Assembly: GCA_937910685.1 (NCBI GenBank)
Contig: CALEMP010000088.1
Coordinates: forward strand, 1 to 34,118
Length of the DNA stretch: 34,118 nucleotides
Direction: 5' to 3'
DNA from: an uncultured bacterium
GTDB lineage: Bacteria; Planctomycetota; UBA1135; GCA-002686595
The position numbers and the translations under genes are program-made. Every line of letters begins with the position of its first letter. The stretch's first letter is position 1. The notes under the pieces are model-generated. The model worked only from the letters and a program-made list of their open reading frames with translations. It made no database searches and was not told the DNA's origin. Below are positions 26,261 through 34,118 of the stretch, one piece after another.

Positions 26261-27321
26261 GAACCCGCCGGCAGCAACTCCGCCGCCCGCGCCATAAAGA
26301 CTCCAAGCCCCACAAGCGCCACGACCCAACCCCAACAGGTCATATGCTTGCGCGCGAACCCAATCAAAGGCACGGCAAGCAATAGGGCAGCGAGGGGCGC
26401 GACTCCCAAGAAAATTCCCCGGGTGCTTGGGGGTGCCAAGACCGGGGACAAGAGGGACGGATGTTGGGCCAACATGGCTCCCAAGGATGTCCCAAGCACC
26501 GCCGCCGCCAACCAGCGGTTGCGCTTCCCAGGATTCAAGGCAACGTCACTGCCAAGGTAAACAGCTCCCACTGCGCAAGCTAAGCCCAAGGTACGCAGCT
26601 CCAACTCGAGTCCCAGGTAGGAAACCCAAAAGGGGGCCAAGAACGCTCCCAGCAACCACACTAGAACAGTCCACATGGCTCGCGCGCTGCCGGCAGCCAA
26701 GAGCAAAATGATCCAGGGGGCAAGCCCCAAAACTCCTACCACGAGAGCATCCCGGAGGGAACGGATGCGCAAAGACGGGCCTCGGGTCCCTTGGTACGTT
26801 GCCTGCCCCACGGACAGAATCTCTAAATCGGGCAGGGCATCAGGCCAGTGCACAATCAGAGTGGAAAGGTGGCCGGGGCTGGTTTCAAAAAACGGGTCGA
26901 TCGTCACGGCAAGTTGATTCACTTCCATAACCAAGGAGCTGGTGGAAGTAACTCCTAACCAGACCCGTCCATCCCGTTCCAAGGGCTCCCCCTGATTCAC
27001 GAGGCTCAACACACGCTCACCCAAGTTCAAGGGTTGCAGGGGCGCATCCCCGAGGGCTCCCCGCACACGTAAGTGCTCACCCAAATAGTCGAGCACGTCC
27101 CCTCGAGATTCCTGTAACTCTATCGATGAGAGGGCACCATCCCCGTCCTGATCAATACCCGGTAAAACCTCTGCGAGGCTTTCCAGCTGAACCTCAAAGC
27201 GGGTCTTGAGCTGGTCCTTGGTGATCCAAATTTCGGTCAGGCTTTGGGAATCGGGGTGAGCAACTGGGGAGGAACCACCGCTGCCCAAGCCCAGCAGCAA
27301 GAGGCCCAATAAGGTGCTCAA
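26257..27321 (-). CDS. Exported EF-hand membrane protein, HupE/UreJ-like layout
   Basis: The protein is 354 residues from a TTG at 27319-27321 that overlaps the Lon stop codon (TTGA), so it is probably read by coupled translation. The start fits because a signal peptide begins at once (STLLGLLLLGLGSGGSSPVA). Then come AHPDSQSLTEIWI and a Ca-binding EF-hand loop DQDGDGALSSIE (57-68), followed by a soluble region. Six or seven membrane segments fill residues about 195-350. An N-terminal 'HPxSxS' extracytoplasmic domain followed by a helical membrane block resembles the HupE/UreJ_2 group of proposed metal transporters. I do not see the His-rich metal motif of true HupE, so this is a weak comparison. 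The function is unknown. Confidence 0.65.
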   Translation of the reverse strand: MSTLLGLLLLGLGSGGSSPVAHPDSQSLTEIWITKDQLKTRFEVQLESLAEVLPGIDQDGDGALSSIELQESRGDVLDYLGEHLRVRGALGDAPLQPLNLGERVLSLVNQGEPLERDGRVWLGVTSTSSLVMEVNQLAVTIDPFFETSPGHLSTLIVHWPDALPDLEILSVGQATYQGTRGPSLRIRSLRDALVVGVLGLAPWIILLLAAGSARAMWTVLVWLLGAFLAPFWVSYLGLELELRTLGLACAVGAVYLGSDVALNPGKRNRWLAAAVLGTSLGAMLAQHPSLLSPVLAPPSTRGIFLGVAPLAALLLAVPLIGFARKHMTCWGWVVALVGLGVFMARAAELLPAGS

Positions 27322-29750
27322 TCGGCCCTACCCATCAAGGCGTGTTCGAGAACGTCCCCCACATCCTTGAGAGGCACGAAGGTCAAGCGTTCGCGAGCTT
27401 CGTCGGGGACATCCCGCAGGTCATCCATGTTCCGTTCTGGCAACAGGATCGTGCGAATGCCTGCGGCCAACGCCCCGAGCACCTTCTCCTTGACCCCGCC
27501 CACCGGAAGCACGCGCCCGCGCAGGCTAACCTCACCGGTCATGGCCACATCCGCACGCACCCGGCGATTGGAAAGCAACGACACGATCGCCGCATAAATC
27601 CCGACCCCGGCGCTGGGGCCGTCCTTAGGAACAGCGCCTCCGGGCAGGTGCAAGTGCAGGTCCTTGTTCTTGAAAGGGTTCGCATCGAGCCCCAAGTCCA
27701 GAGCCCGGGCGCGAACCAGAGTTTGGGCGATGCGCGCACTCTCCTGCATCACGTCCCCCAACTGGCCCGTGAGAATCAACTCGCCCTTGCCTGGCATGTG
27801 AGCAGCCTCGATGAACAGGATTTCTCCCCCCGTGGGCGTCCAGGCGAGTCCCGTGGCCACGCCGCTGGTGGCCGTGCGCTCGCGCACATCGTGTTCGTGC
27901 TCACGCGGGCCCAGGATATTGGTCACTCCATCAGCATCCACGATCAGCGCCTTGCGCTTGCGCCCCTTAGCCACACCAAAGGCCGCGTGTCGACAGATCG
28001 ACGCGATGCCACGCTCCAGCTCGCGCACACCGGCTTCCCGGGTGTGAAAACGAATCACTTCCCGTAGGGCCCCCACGCGAATCTTGAGCTGGCTCGTGGT
28101 GAGCCCTGCCCGTTCCAATTGACGAGGAAGCAGGTGCGCCTTCGCAATCTCAAGTTTTTCGTTCGCGGTGTAACCGGGCAACTCGATCACTTCCAAGCGA
28201 TCTCGCAAGGCCGCGGGCACAGTGTCCAGCAGATTGGCGGTGGCCAAGAAAAAGACACCGGACAAATCAAAGGGCAAGCCCAGGTAGGAATCGGTGAACG
28301 ACTTGTTCTGGGCCGGGTCGAGAACTTCCAGCAGCGCGGCGGAAGGGTCCCCGTGAAAACCACGGCCAAGCTTGTCCACTTCGTCGAGCAAGAACACCGG
28401 GTCCATGCTACCGGCCTCTTTCATGGCCGAAACGATGCGCCCGGGCATGGCTCCCACATAGGTCCGCCGATGACCGCGGATCTCGGACTCGTCATGCATG
28501 CCACCTAGGGCAATGCGCGCAAAGGGCCGCTGCAGGGCTCGGGCAACGCTACGCCCAAGGGATGTTTTGCCCACCCCTGGCGGCCCAAGCAGGCAGAGGA
28601 TCGTGCCGGAACCGGTTTTGGAAAGCTTACGCACCGCAAGGGCTTCGAGGATTCGCTGCTTGACCTTCTCGAGACCATGGTGGTCCTCGTTGAGAATACG
28701 CTCCGCCCGACGGAGATCCACCTTGGCGCCACCGGTTCGCCCCCAGGGAAGCTCCAACACAGTCTCGACCCAAGACCGCAACATGGGGTGCTCGGCCGAC
28801 TGTTCCGGAGTCCGCTCCAAGCGACGCAAATCACGGCTTACAGCCTCCCGTACCTTTTCTGGCATGGGCAGAGCCAAAGCCCTGACTCGCAGGTCGTCCA
28901 AGTCCGAATCCTGATCCATGTCATCGCCCAGCTCGCGACGAATGGCTCGCAATTGCTCGCGCAAAAAGTACTCGCGCTGGGCCTGGTCCAAAGAACCCCG
29001 GGTGTCTTGCCGGATCTTGTTGGAGAGGCGCAGGACCTCTTCAAGGTCCCCCAGAATCCGCATCAACTTGTCGAGGCGCTCTTTCAGGTCAAAGGTCTCC
29101 AGCAAGTCCTGCTTGGCCGCTGCTGGGGCATCCATGAAAGTGGCCACAAGGTCCGCCAGTTGAGTGGGAGATTCGATGCCCTCCACCGCTTCGGCCAGAT
29201 CTTCCGGAGCACCGGAAGCCAACTCCAGCACTTCCCGGGCGCGATCCTTCAGGGCCCGAAAGCGGGCGGCGATCGGTTTGGTGATCCGTTCCTTGGTTGG
29301 CACGATGCGAATCCGCGCGACGATGAAGGGTTCCTCCTGCAGGAATTCCACGACCTCGAAGCGGTCATTGGCTTGGCAAATCGCGTTGTGACGATCTTCG
29401 CTCAAGGGCCAGTAGCGTAGGATTTCCGCCAGGGTCCCCACCCGGTGCAAGTCCTTGGTGGTGGGCACCTCCAAGTCCCCGTCCCTCTGCAACAAAAGGC
29501 CCACGGATTGGCCCTGCTGCATGGCGGCCTGAATCGCGCGGATCGATCGTTCCCGCCCAATCATCAGGGGCAAAGCCACACCAGGGAACAGGATCATGTT
29601 CCGCACGGGCAGAATGATGATCTCTTGCAGGCCCTTGGCCGGGGATTTAGAAGAGGCCCTTTTCTTGGGCCGGGGCTTCTTGCGTGCCTGGATCTTCGAA
29701 CGAGTGGGAGCTTTCGAACGAGTTGAAGTTTTGGTTTTTTTGCGCGCCAC
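27318..29750 (-). CDS. lon: ATP-dependent protease Lon with a basic N-terminal tail
   Basis: The protein is 810 residues. After a 40-residue Lys/Arg/Ser-rich tail (MARKKTKTSTRSK and onward) comes the Lon substrate-binding N-domain (LPVRNMILFPGVALPLMIGRE, about 47-250). The AAA+ module follows with Walker A GPPGVGKT (389-396) and Walker B PVFLLDEVDKLG. The protease domain has Ser713 in PKDGPSAG and Lys756 in GGVKEK, which are 43 residues apart, as in E. coli Lon (679/722). It degrades misfolded and regulatory proteins in the cytoplasm. The basic tail is unusual for the family; it could bind DNA or polyphosphate, which are known Lon ligands. The stop is overlapped by the TTG start of the EF-hand gene. 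Codon use and length are otherwise ordinary. Confidence 0.94.
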   Translation of the reverse strand: MARKKTKTSTRSKAPTRSKIQARKKPRPKKRASSKSPAKGLQEIIILPVRNMILFPGVALPLMIGRERSIRAIQAAMQQGQSVGLLLQRDGDLEVPTTKDLHRVGTLAEILRYWPLSEDRHNAICQANDRFEVVEFLQEEPFIVARIRIVPTKERITKPIAARFRALKDRAREVLELASGAPEDLAEAVEGIESPTQLADLVATFMDAPAAAKQDLLETFDLKERLDKLMRILGDLEEVLRLSNKIRQDTRGSLDQAQREYFLREQLRAIRRELGDDMDQDSDLDDLRVRALALPMPEKVREAVSRDLRRLERTPEQSAEHPMLRSWVETVLELPWGRTGGAKVDLRRAERILNEDHHGLEKVKQRILEALAVRKLSKTGSGTILCLLGPPGVGKTSLGRSVARALQRPFARIALGGMHDESEIRGHRRTYVGAMPGRIVSAMKEAGSMDPVFLLDEVDKLGRGFHGDPSAALLEVLDPAQNKSFTDSYLGLPFDLSGVFFLATANLLDTVPAALRDRLEVIELPGYTANEKLEIAKAHLLPRQLERAGLTTSQLKIRVGALREVIRFHTREAGVRELERGIASICRHAAFGVAKGRKRKALIVDADGVTNILGPREHEHDVRERTATSGVATGLAWTPTGGEILFIEAAHMPGKGELILTGQLGDVMQESARIAQTLVRARALDLGLDANPFKNKDLHLHLPGGAVPKDGPSAGVGIYAAIVSLLSNRRVRADVAMTGEVSLRGRVLPVGGVKEKVLGALAAGIRTILLPERNMDDLRDVPDEARERLTFVPLKDVGDVLEHALMGRAD

Positions 29751-29821
29751 GGTGTTGGTGTCTGGTTTGGATCTGCCCCAAAGAGCTCTAGAGAAGCCCC
29801 ATTATGACCCGGGCGACACCC

Positions 29822-30052
29822 CTAGAGCAGATCCCCGTAGGGGCTCCGATAGCAGGAACGCTTGGCATCACAGTCATCCGGCCAGGCCAACTCTCCATCA
29901 GGGCCCAGGGCTTTTTCCGTGCGCGCGCACCAACAGTGCTGACTGCGATCGAGCACATCTTCTGCACAACGGGCATGTCCGCCGTGCACCATGAGTTTCT
30001 TGCTGCACAGATCCGCGCAAAGCAGATCGGGTAGCTTGGGTTTGGTTTCCAT
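29822..30052 (-). CDS. Small Cys-rich protein coupled to the molybdenum hydroxylase operon
   Basis: The protein is 76 residues. The ATG at 30050-30052 overlaps the stop of the FAD-subunit gene in TGATG, the same junction as at the other two boundaries of this operon. That is strong evidence that it is translated. It has seven Cys (12, 16, 29, 40, 42, 61, 67) and His at 23, 26 and 39, and no signal peptide or membrane segment. The pattern suggests metal or Fe-S binding in the cytoplasm. I recognise no family. Possible jobs are cluster or cofactor insertion, or a fourth subunit. The usual XdhC-type maturation factor is not in the window, so an assembly role is an attractive but untested guess. 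Confidence 0.75.
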   Translation of the reverse strand: METKPKLPDLLCADLCSKKLMVHGGHARCAEDVLDRSQHCWCARTEKALGPDGELAWPDDCDAKRSCYRSPYGDLL

Positions 30053-31044
30053 CAGAGGGCTCCTAGGGCTTCAAAGGCCTCGGTGATCAGGCCGCGGGTG
30101 AGCGGTATCTTGTACTCGTTATCCGACAGGGGCTCCGCATCCGCGAGGGCATCCTGGGCGGCCAATGCCGCCAGTTCTTCGCCCAGGGGACGACCAACCA
30201 GCTTGCGTTCTGTTCGGGTGCAACGCCAGGGCACGGGCGCCACGGCACCCAACACCAAACGGCAACTCTCTACCTTTGTGCCGTCGGTCTGCAGCACCAA
30301 AGCCACCGCCGCCAGGGCAAAGTCATAGGAATCGCGCTCCTTGAACTTCACATAGACCGAGCGCTGGCCAGGGGCCGGCGCGGGAATTCGGATACGGGTC
30401 ATGATTTCGTCGGCGGCGATACGCGTCTCGCGCAACACGTCCCCCTCGCTAGGGAGCACAAAAAACTCTTCCAGGCTCATGGTTCGCTCACCCCGGGGAC
30501 TGACCAGCTGCACTTCGGCAGACAAGGCAACCAGGGCCGGAGCCAAGTCACTGGGATGCACGATGTAACTGGGGCCACCACCAAGAATCGCGTTGTAGCG
30601 GTTATTGCCGTAGTAACTAAAACACTCGGTGCCACCCTTTTTAAGGCAGACATAATCCTCCGAGCGGAAATACCAACAACGGGGTCGCTGGTTGAGGTTG
30701 CCCCCCACCGTGGCGGAGGATCGAATCTGGGCGCTGGCGACACTGGCCGCGGCTTGAACCAGAGCAGGAAACTGAGCGGCCATGCGCTCGTCGTTTTCCA
30801 AGGTGGCCAGGGTCGTCAAAGCACCGAGTTCCAAACTGCCATCGCTGCCCCAAACCACCCGGTCCAGGTCCGGAATCGACTTGAGGTTGACGACCAAATC
30901 GGGCTGAACCAGATACTCTTTCATCTCGGCCAACAGATCTTGTCCACCGGCCATCAAGCGTGCACTGTCGTCGCCGATCTTCTTGGGCAAAAGCTCCGCG
31001 GCTTCCTCCACTGAGTTCGGCAGGGCCATATGGAAATTCTTCAT
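30052..31044 (-). CDS. Molybdenum hydroxylase FAD-binding subunit (xanthine dehydrogenase family, medium)
   Basis: The protein is 330 residues from the ATG at 31042-31044. The frame stays open upstream, but that part lies within the large-subunit gene. It has the FAD-binding marks of the family: RLMAGGQDLLAEMK (29-42), ATVGGNLNQRPRCWYF (111-126), NAILGGGPSYIVHPSDLAPALVAL and the C-terminal CO_deh_flav_C part. The loop Cys123, Cys133, Cys141 matches the extra 4Fe-4S loop of PaoB (E. coli YagS) and of the 4-hydroxybenzoyl-CoA reductase beta chain. The fourth Cys I expect near residue 160 is Tyr. It passes electrons from the Fe-S subunit to an acceptor. It has no signal peptide, so in a periplasmic complex it would be carried out with the small subunit. 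It starts in TGATG with the large-subunit stop. Confidence 0.9.
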   Translation of the reverse strand: MKNFHMALPNSVEEAAELLPKKIGDDSARLMAGGQDLLAEMKEYLVQPDLVVNLKSIPDLDRVVWGSDGSLELGALTTLATLENDERMAAQFPALVQAAASVASAQIRSSATVGGNLNQRPRCWYFRSEDYVCLKKGGTECFSYYGNNRYNAILGGGPSYIVHPSDLAPALVALSAEVQLVSPRGERTMSLEEFFVLPSEGDVLRETRIAADEIMTRIRIPAPAPGQRSVYVKFKERDSYDFALAAVALVLQTDGTKVESCRLVLGAVAPVPWRCTRTERKLVGRPLGEELAALAAQDALADAEPLSDNEYKIPLTRGLITEAFEALGAL

Positions 31045-33233
31045 CAGGAATCCTTGAGGGCTTCGAGCACTCGGTCGGGGGTCAAGGGAAGTTGGCGCAC
31101 GCGTGCACCACAGGCATTGAAGACAGCATTGGCAATGGCGCCTGCACCGGGAACTCCCGTGCACTCGGCCATGCCACTGACTGTGGGACGCTCGTCCTCG
31201 TCATCGATCAAGGGCCGCATGCGGGGAATATCCTTGGTGCCGGCGATTTTGTAGTCCTCCATGTTGGCGGTGAGGGAATTGCCAAAATCCGCATCGATCA
31301 CGCGCTGCTCAAAAAGGGCATAGGACAGGGCTCCCACCATGCCCCCGTTGATTTGGCTCTTGACCGCCAGGCGATTGAGAACCAGGCCTTGGCTTTGGAT
31401 CCCCACCATGTCGAGCACCTTGATCTGGCCCGTGCGGGTGTTCACCGCAACACGAACCGCCTGGGTACCATGCGCTCCGCCCTCGGACAACTCGCCCTTT
31501 CGGTCACCCAAGACCACCAGGGGGTCGCGACCCAACAGGGCGCAGGCCTCCTGCCAACTCAGGCTCTTGGCCGGGGCGTCCGTCACGAACACACGGCCAG
31601 CCTCAAAGGTGTAGTCCCCGGGCAGCGCTCCCAGGACAGGCTCAAGTACTTTTTCCAGGGCTTCCCGGGCCAGAAGCGCAGCGTGCTGCACCGCGGGAGC
31701 CACGGACCCAGTGGTCACGGAACCGCCGGAAGCAACCCCCGGGGGCAAAGCACTGTCCCCGATGCGAGCCTTGACCGCATTCAGCCCAAGCCCTAATTCC
31801 TCGGCCACAATCGTACCCACATAGGTACGTGAACCGGTGCCCAAGTCCTGCACCGCGCAGCTGGAGGTCACCGACCCATCCGGGTCAATGCGCACTTCAC
31901 ACTTGGCACCCCCGTGGCCACCGCCGCCCCAATGGGCGACTCCAAAGCCAATTCCCTCGCGCCAATGGTCGCCGGGGGGCGCGGCGGGAGATCCTTCAGG
32001 ACGCTGGTTGGATTGCAGGGGCTTGCTTCCAGGCTGGGTGCGATTGGGATGCAAGTCCCAACCGATCTCCTTCGCGGCCCGTCGCAACTGACGATGATGG
32101 GTTGCGTCGCTGAGGTTTTTAATGCGGAATTCCAAAGGATCCATACCGATCCCATAGGCCAATTCATCCACCATGGATTCCATGGCAAAAGACGCTTGGG
32201 GATGGCCCGGTGCCCGCATGGCCCGGTTCCCATCGAGGGCTTGGTGCACGGTGAAGATTTTCGCGTGGGCCTCTTCCACCAGGTACATGTACGGGGGGGT
32301 GGGCAGAGAACCTCCGCTCGTGCCACCAAACTTGTGGGCCTCCACATCAAGGGCAACGATGCGCCCATCCTTGCTCGCCCCAGCGCTCATTTTTTGACGG
32401 GAACCCGAGCGATTGCCAGACATCAAGAACTCTGCCTTGCGGTCCAACATCAAGTGCACGGGCCGCTCCAATTGGCGCGCGGCGCGGCAGGCGAGGGCTC
32501 CTTCCAAACCAATTCCAAACTTAGCACCAAAACCGCCACCCATGTTTTGACAGACCACACGCACCTGACTGCTCTTGAGCCCGAGGTGACGGGCAAAGGA
32601 GCCGGGGTTGCCGCTCACCGCTTGGGTGGAGGCATAGACCGTGGCTTCGTTTCCGCCGTTGTAGTCCACCACGCAGCCGTGGGTTTCCAGGCACAGGTGA
32701 TGCTGCACGGGAACGCTGTAGGTTGCCGAAACCCGCACATCCGCAGCGGCCAGGGCCTTGTTCGTCTCGTCAACGTCACCCTTCTCGCCAGACTCGCGCA
32801 GATTGCCCCGGCGATTGATCTTGGGGGCATCAGGCTCGGTGATCTGCTCCTCGCTGATCAACATGTTGTCAGCGGGGGTCCATTCGATCTGCACCGCGCG
32901 CACCCCATCCTGGGCCGCTTCCGGTGAAACTCCGCAGATGATCGCCACCACCGCATCATCCCCCAGATAACGCACCTCGGTTTTATCCTCTTCCGCGGGC
33001 TCCGCCAACACTACCCCAGGGGTAGCGAGGGCCTGACTCAAGTCCAACTTCTCGATCGTCGCACGGCTGGCAGGAATCATCACCAGGCGTGCGTAAACCA
33101 TGCCTGGCAAGCGCATGTCATGGGAAAAGCGCGCGCGGCCGGTGACCTTGTCCGCCGCATCTACCCGGGGGTGTTTGGAATTGAGCAAGGAAAGGTCCTT
33201 CCTATCTTTCCAGCGGATCGTCGGGTCTAACAT
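31044..33233 (-). CDS. Molybdenum hydroxylase large subunit (molybdopterin-binding)
   Basis: The protein is 729 residues, the usual size for separate large subunits. The start of the a/b hammerhead domain is at RVDAADKVTGRARFSHDMRLPGMVYARLV in outline (about 24-52). The first molybdopterin domain has the NMGGGFGAKFG stretch, and the second has GTGSRTYVGTIVAEELGL. The catalytic Glu is kept as Glu690 in SGMAECTGVPGAGAIANAV, where relatives have GVGEPP. The end GARVRQLPLTPDRVLEAL is typical of aldehyde oxidoreductases. It hydroxylates an aldehyde or N-heterocycle at the Mo centre; the substrate cannot be read from the sequence. It has no signal of its own, so it probably leaves the cell with the Tat-bearing small subunit. 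It is joined to both neighbours by TGATG. Confidence 0.93.
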   Translation of the reverse strand: MLDPTIRWKDRKDLSLLNSKHPRVDAADKVTGRARFSHDMRLPGMVYARLVMIPASRATIEKLDLSQALATPGVVLAEPAEEDKTEVRYLGDDAVVAIICGVSPEAAQDGVRAVQIEWTPADNMLISEEQITEPDAPKINRRGNLRESGEKGDVDETNKALAAADVRVSATYSVPVQHHLCLETHGCVVDYNGGNEATVYASTQAVSGNPGSFARHLGLKSSQVRVVCQNMGGGFGAKFGIGLEGALACRAARQLERPVHLMLDRKAEFLMSGNRSGSRQKMSAGASKDGRIVALDVEAHKFGGTSGGSLPTPPYMYLVEEAHAKIFTVHQALDGNRAMRAPGHPQASFAMESMVDELAYGIGMDPLEFRIKNLSDATHHRQLRRAAKEIGWDLHPNRTQPGSKPLQSNQRPEGSPAAPPGDHWREGIGFGVAHWGGGGHGGAKCEVRIDPDGSVTSSCAVQDLGTGSRTYVGTIVAEELGLGLNAVKARIGDSALPPGVASGGSVTTGSVAPAVQHAALLAREALEKVLEPVLGALPGDYTFEAGRVFVTDAPAKSLSWQEACALLGRDPLVVLGDRKGELSEGGAHGTQAVRVAVNTRTGQIKVLDMVGIQSQGLVLNRLAVKSQINGGMVGALSYALFEQRVIDADFGNSLTANMEDYKIAGTKDIPRMRPLIDDEDERPTVSGMAECTGVPGAGAIANAVFNACGARVRQLPLTPDRVLEALKDS

Positions 33234-33928
33234 CAGCGTTTCCCTCCCTGCTCACCGGCCGAATCAAGGCCGCCTGCATTCATAACCTGCTGAGCGCTCT
33301 CCGCCGCGGAAAACACATGGGGGTAAGTTCCGCAACGGCAGAGGTTGCCAGACAGGCGGTCACGGATACGGGCCGCGTCAGCATCGGGTTCCTGTTCCAA
33401 GCAAGCCACCGTGGAAACAACAAAGCCCGGTGTGCAAAATCCACACATGCTGGCGTCGTGCTTACAGAACGCGGCTTGCACCGGATGCAATTCATCGGGT
33501 GTCCCGAGCCCTTCCACCGTGCGCACGGAACGCCCGGCCAAATCCACCGCCAGGGTCATGCAGGAATAGGCGGGTTGGTCGTCGATCATGACGCTGCAGG
33601 CTCCGCAGTTGCCCCGATCACAGACTTCCTTGGCCCCGGTGAGAGGTGGATCCAGGCGGTGACGCAGGAGGGACAAAAGGGTCGTGCGAGGTTCTACCTC
33701 CACCGACTGTTTTGTGCCGTTGACTGTCAGGGTCAACTTTGAAAGCCCCGTCAACCGTGGCCCATCCTCTGGACGGGTTTTGCCAGCCCCAAGGGTGTTG
33801 GCAACAGCAGAGTTCGCCAGGGTCGAGCCTGCCACGGCTGCGCTGGTGCCGCTCAAGAAGGTGCGACGTGAGTGACCAGATGATTCGCCGCTGGAATTGG
33901 AACCCAGAGGCCGCTTGAACTTGTCCAT
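33233..33928 (-). CDS. Molybdenum hydroxylase 2Fe-2S subunit with Tat signal
   Basis: The protein is 231 residues. The N-terminus carries a twin-arginine signal (SRRTFLSG, residues 20-27, then an Ala-rich core ending about residue 50). The mature part has the plant-type ferredoxin domain with Cys103, Cys108, Cys111 and Cys123 (CDRGNCGAC and YSC). The helical second 2Fe-2S domain has Cys162, Cys165, Cys197 and Cys199 (CGFCTPG and LCRCG). Both clusters look complete. The subunit relays electrons from molybdopterin to FAD. A signal only on this subunit implies that the three-subunit enzyme folds in the cytoplasm and is exported as a whole, as for periplasmic PaoABC. It is the first gene of the operon. 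Its stop overlaps the large-subunit ATG in TGATG. Confidence 0.94.
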   Translation of the reverse strand: MDKFKRPLGSNSSGESSGHSRRTFLSGTSAAVAGSTLANSAVANTLGAGKTRPEDGPRLTGLSKLTLTVNGTKQSVEVEPRTTLLSLLRHRLDPPLTGAKEVCDRGNCGACSVMIDDQPAYSCMTLAVDLAGRSVRTVEGLGTPDELHPVQAAFCKHDASMCGFCTPGFVVSTVACLEQEPDADAARIRDRLSGNLCRCGTYPHVFSAAESAQQVMNAGGLDSAGEQGGKR

Positions 33929-34067
33929 GATTTGAGGAGACCGGAGGGCCGCTGCGCCATCCTATTGTCTGGACCAACTCTAGCGTGTTTACAGTATGTA
34001 TCCAAAAGGGCGATCTCTCGGAATCTCCTGCAAGGGCCTCGGGGCCCCGGGCTATGCTCCCCCCCCC
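33929..34067. promoter_or_regulatory. Divergent upstream region with C9 tract
   Basis: This region must carry the promoter of the leftward Mo-hydroxylase operon. At its right end a run of nine C (34059-34067) sits directly before the first repeat ATG at 34068. An ATG at 34054 reads through the C run and stops at 34069-34071. One extra C would put it in frame with the repeat ATGs. Confidence 0.45.
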
Positions 34068-34115
34068 ATGACTCTCCCCATGACTCTCCCCATGACTCTC
34101 CCCATGACTCTCCCC
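34068..34115 (+). repeat. Four tandem 12-bp repeats, each with an ATG
   Basis: ATGACTCTCCCC occurs four times without change (34068-34079, 34080-34091, 34092-34103, 34104-34115). Read on the plus strand each unit is Met-Thr-Leu-Pro, so every copy supplies an in-frame ATG. The frame is open to the window edge. This may be the 5' end of a rightward gene or a simple tandem repeat; only 51 bases are visible. Confidence 0.7.
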
Positions 34116-34118
34116 AGA

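Noticed and set aside
26257..27321. True HupE/UreJ nickel transporter
   Set aside because: The layout is similar, but the His-rich metal motif of the family is not visible.
34068..34115. CRISPR array
   Set aside because: The 12-bp units are directly tandem with no spacers.

Overview
The window is about 34 kb of GC-rich bacterial chromosome, densely coded and with no rRNA, tRNA, CRISPR array or transposase that I could see. The organism looks Gram-negative: it has a complete RND/MFP/TolC efflux set, lipoproteins, and a Tat-exported periplasmic enzyme. The 1131-residue dehydrogenase/HEAT/cytochrome c protein and the secreted Cys-rich PPC protein are styles I associate with Planctomycetota and related PVC bacteria. 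That placement is an inference, because there is no marker gene here.

Layout, left to right. At 1-771 (minus) is the N-terminal part of a secreted PPC-domain protein. At 1049-6555 (minus) are a degenerate GGDEF protein, the giant haem/HEAT dehydrogenase and a DUF3810-type membrane metallopeptidase-like protein. At 6.6-7.4 kb is a weakly coding stretch with inverted repeats and one possible small membrane protein. At 7433-9027 (minus) is an actin strongly resembling the magnetosome filament protein MamK, preceded by a 145-residue partner. At 9130-14977 (minus) is a translationally coupled efflux operon (outer-membrane factor, adaptor, RND pump). At 15186-16304 (plus) is a YdjI-like SPFH/zinc-ribbon protein. 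At 16305-17829 (minus) are YceI and a membrane protein. At 17983-22400 (plus) are a CPA1 antiporter with an RCK-like tail and an FG-GAP lipoprotein. At 22402-24384 (minus) is a GT39/ArnT-like glycosyltransferase fused to TPRs, divergent from a GH20-like hexosaminidase (24455-26260, plus). At 26257-29750 (minus) are Lon and a coupled EF-hand membrane protein. At 29822-33928 (minus) is a four-gene periplasmic molybdenum hydroxylase operon whose genes are all joined by TGATG. The right edge carries a C9 tract and four 12-bp repeats that each contain an ATG.

The most interesting signal is a shared C-terminal module. The degenerate GGDEF protein at 1 kb and the small protein just upstream of the MamK-like actin at 8.6 kb both end in the same arrangement: a short coil with a DELxxLR end, about 34 variable residues, then MRxIFDANVxLR. 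I know no name for this module. It suggests that a nucleotide-signalling-like protein and an actin filament system use a common docking tail. No other magnetosome gene is present, so this is probably a MamK-family cytoskeleton used for something other than magnetosomes.
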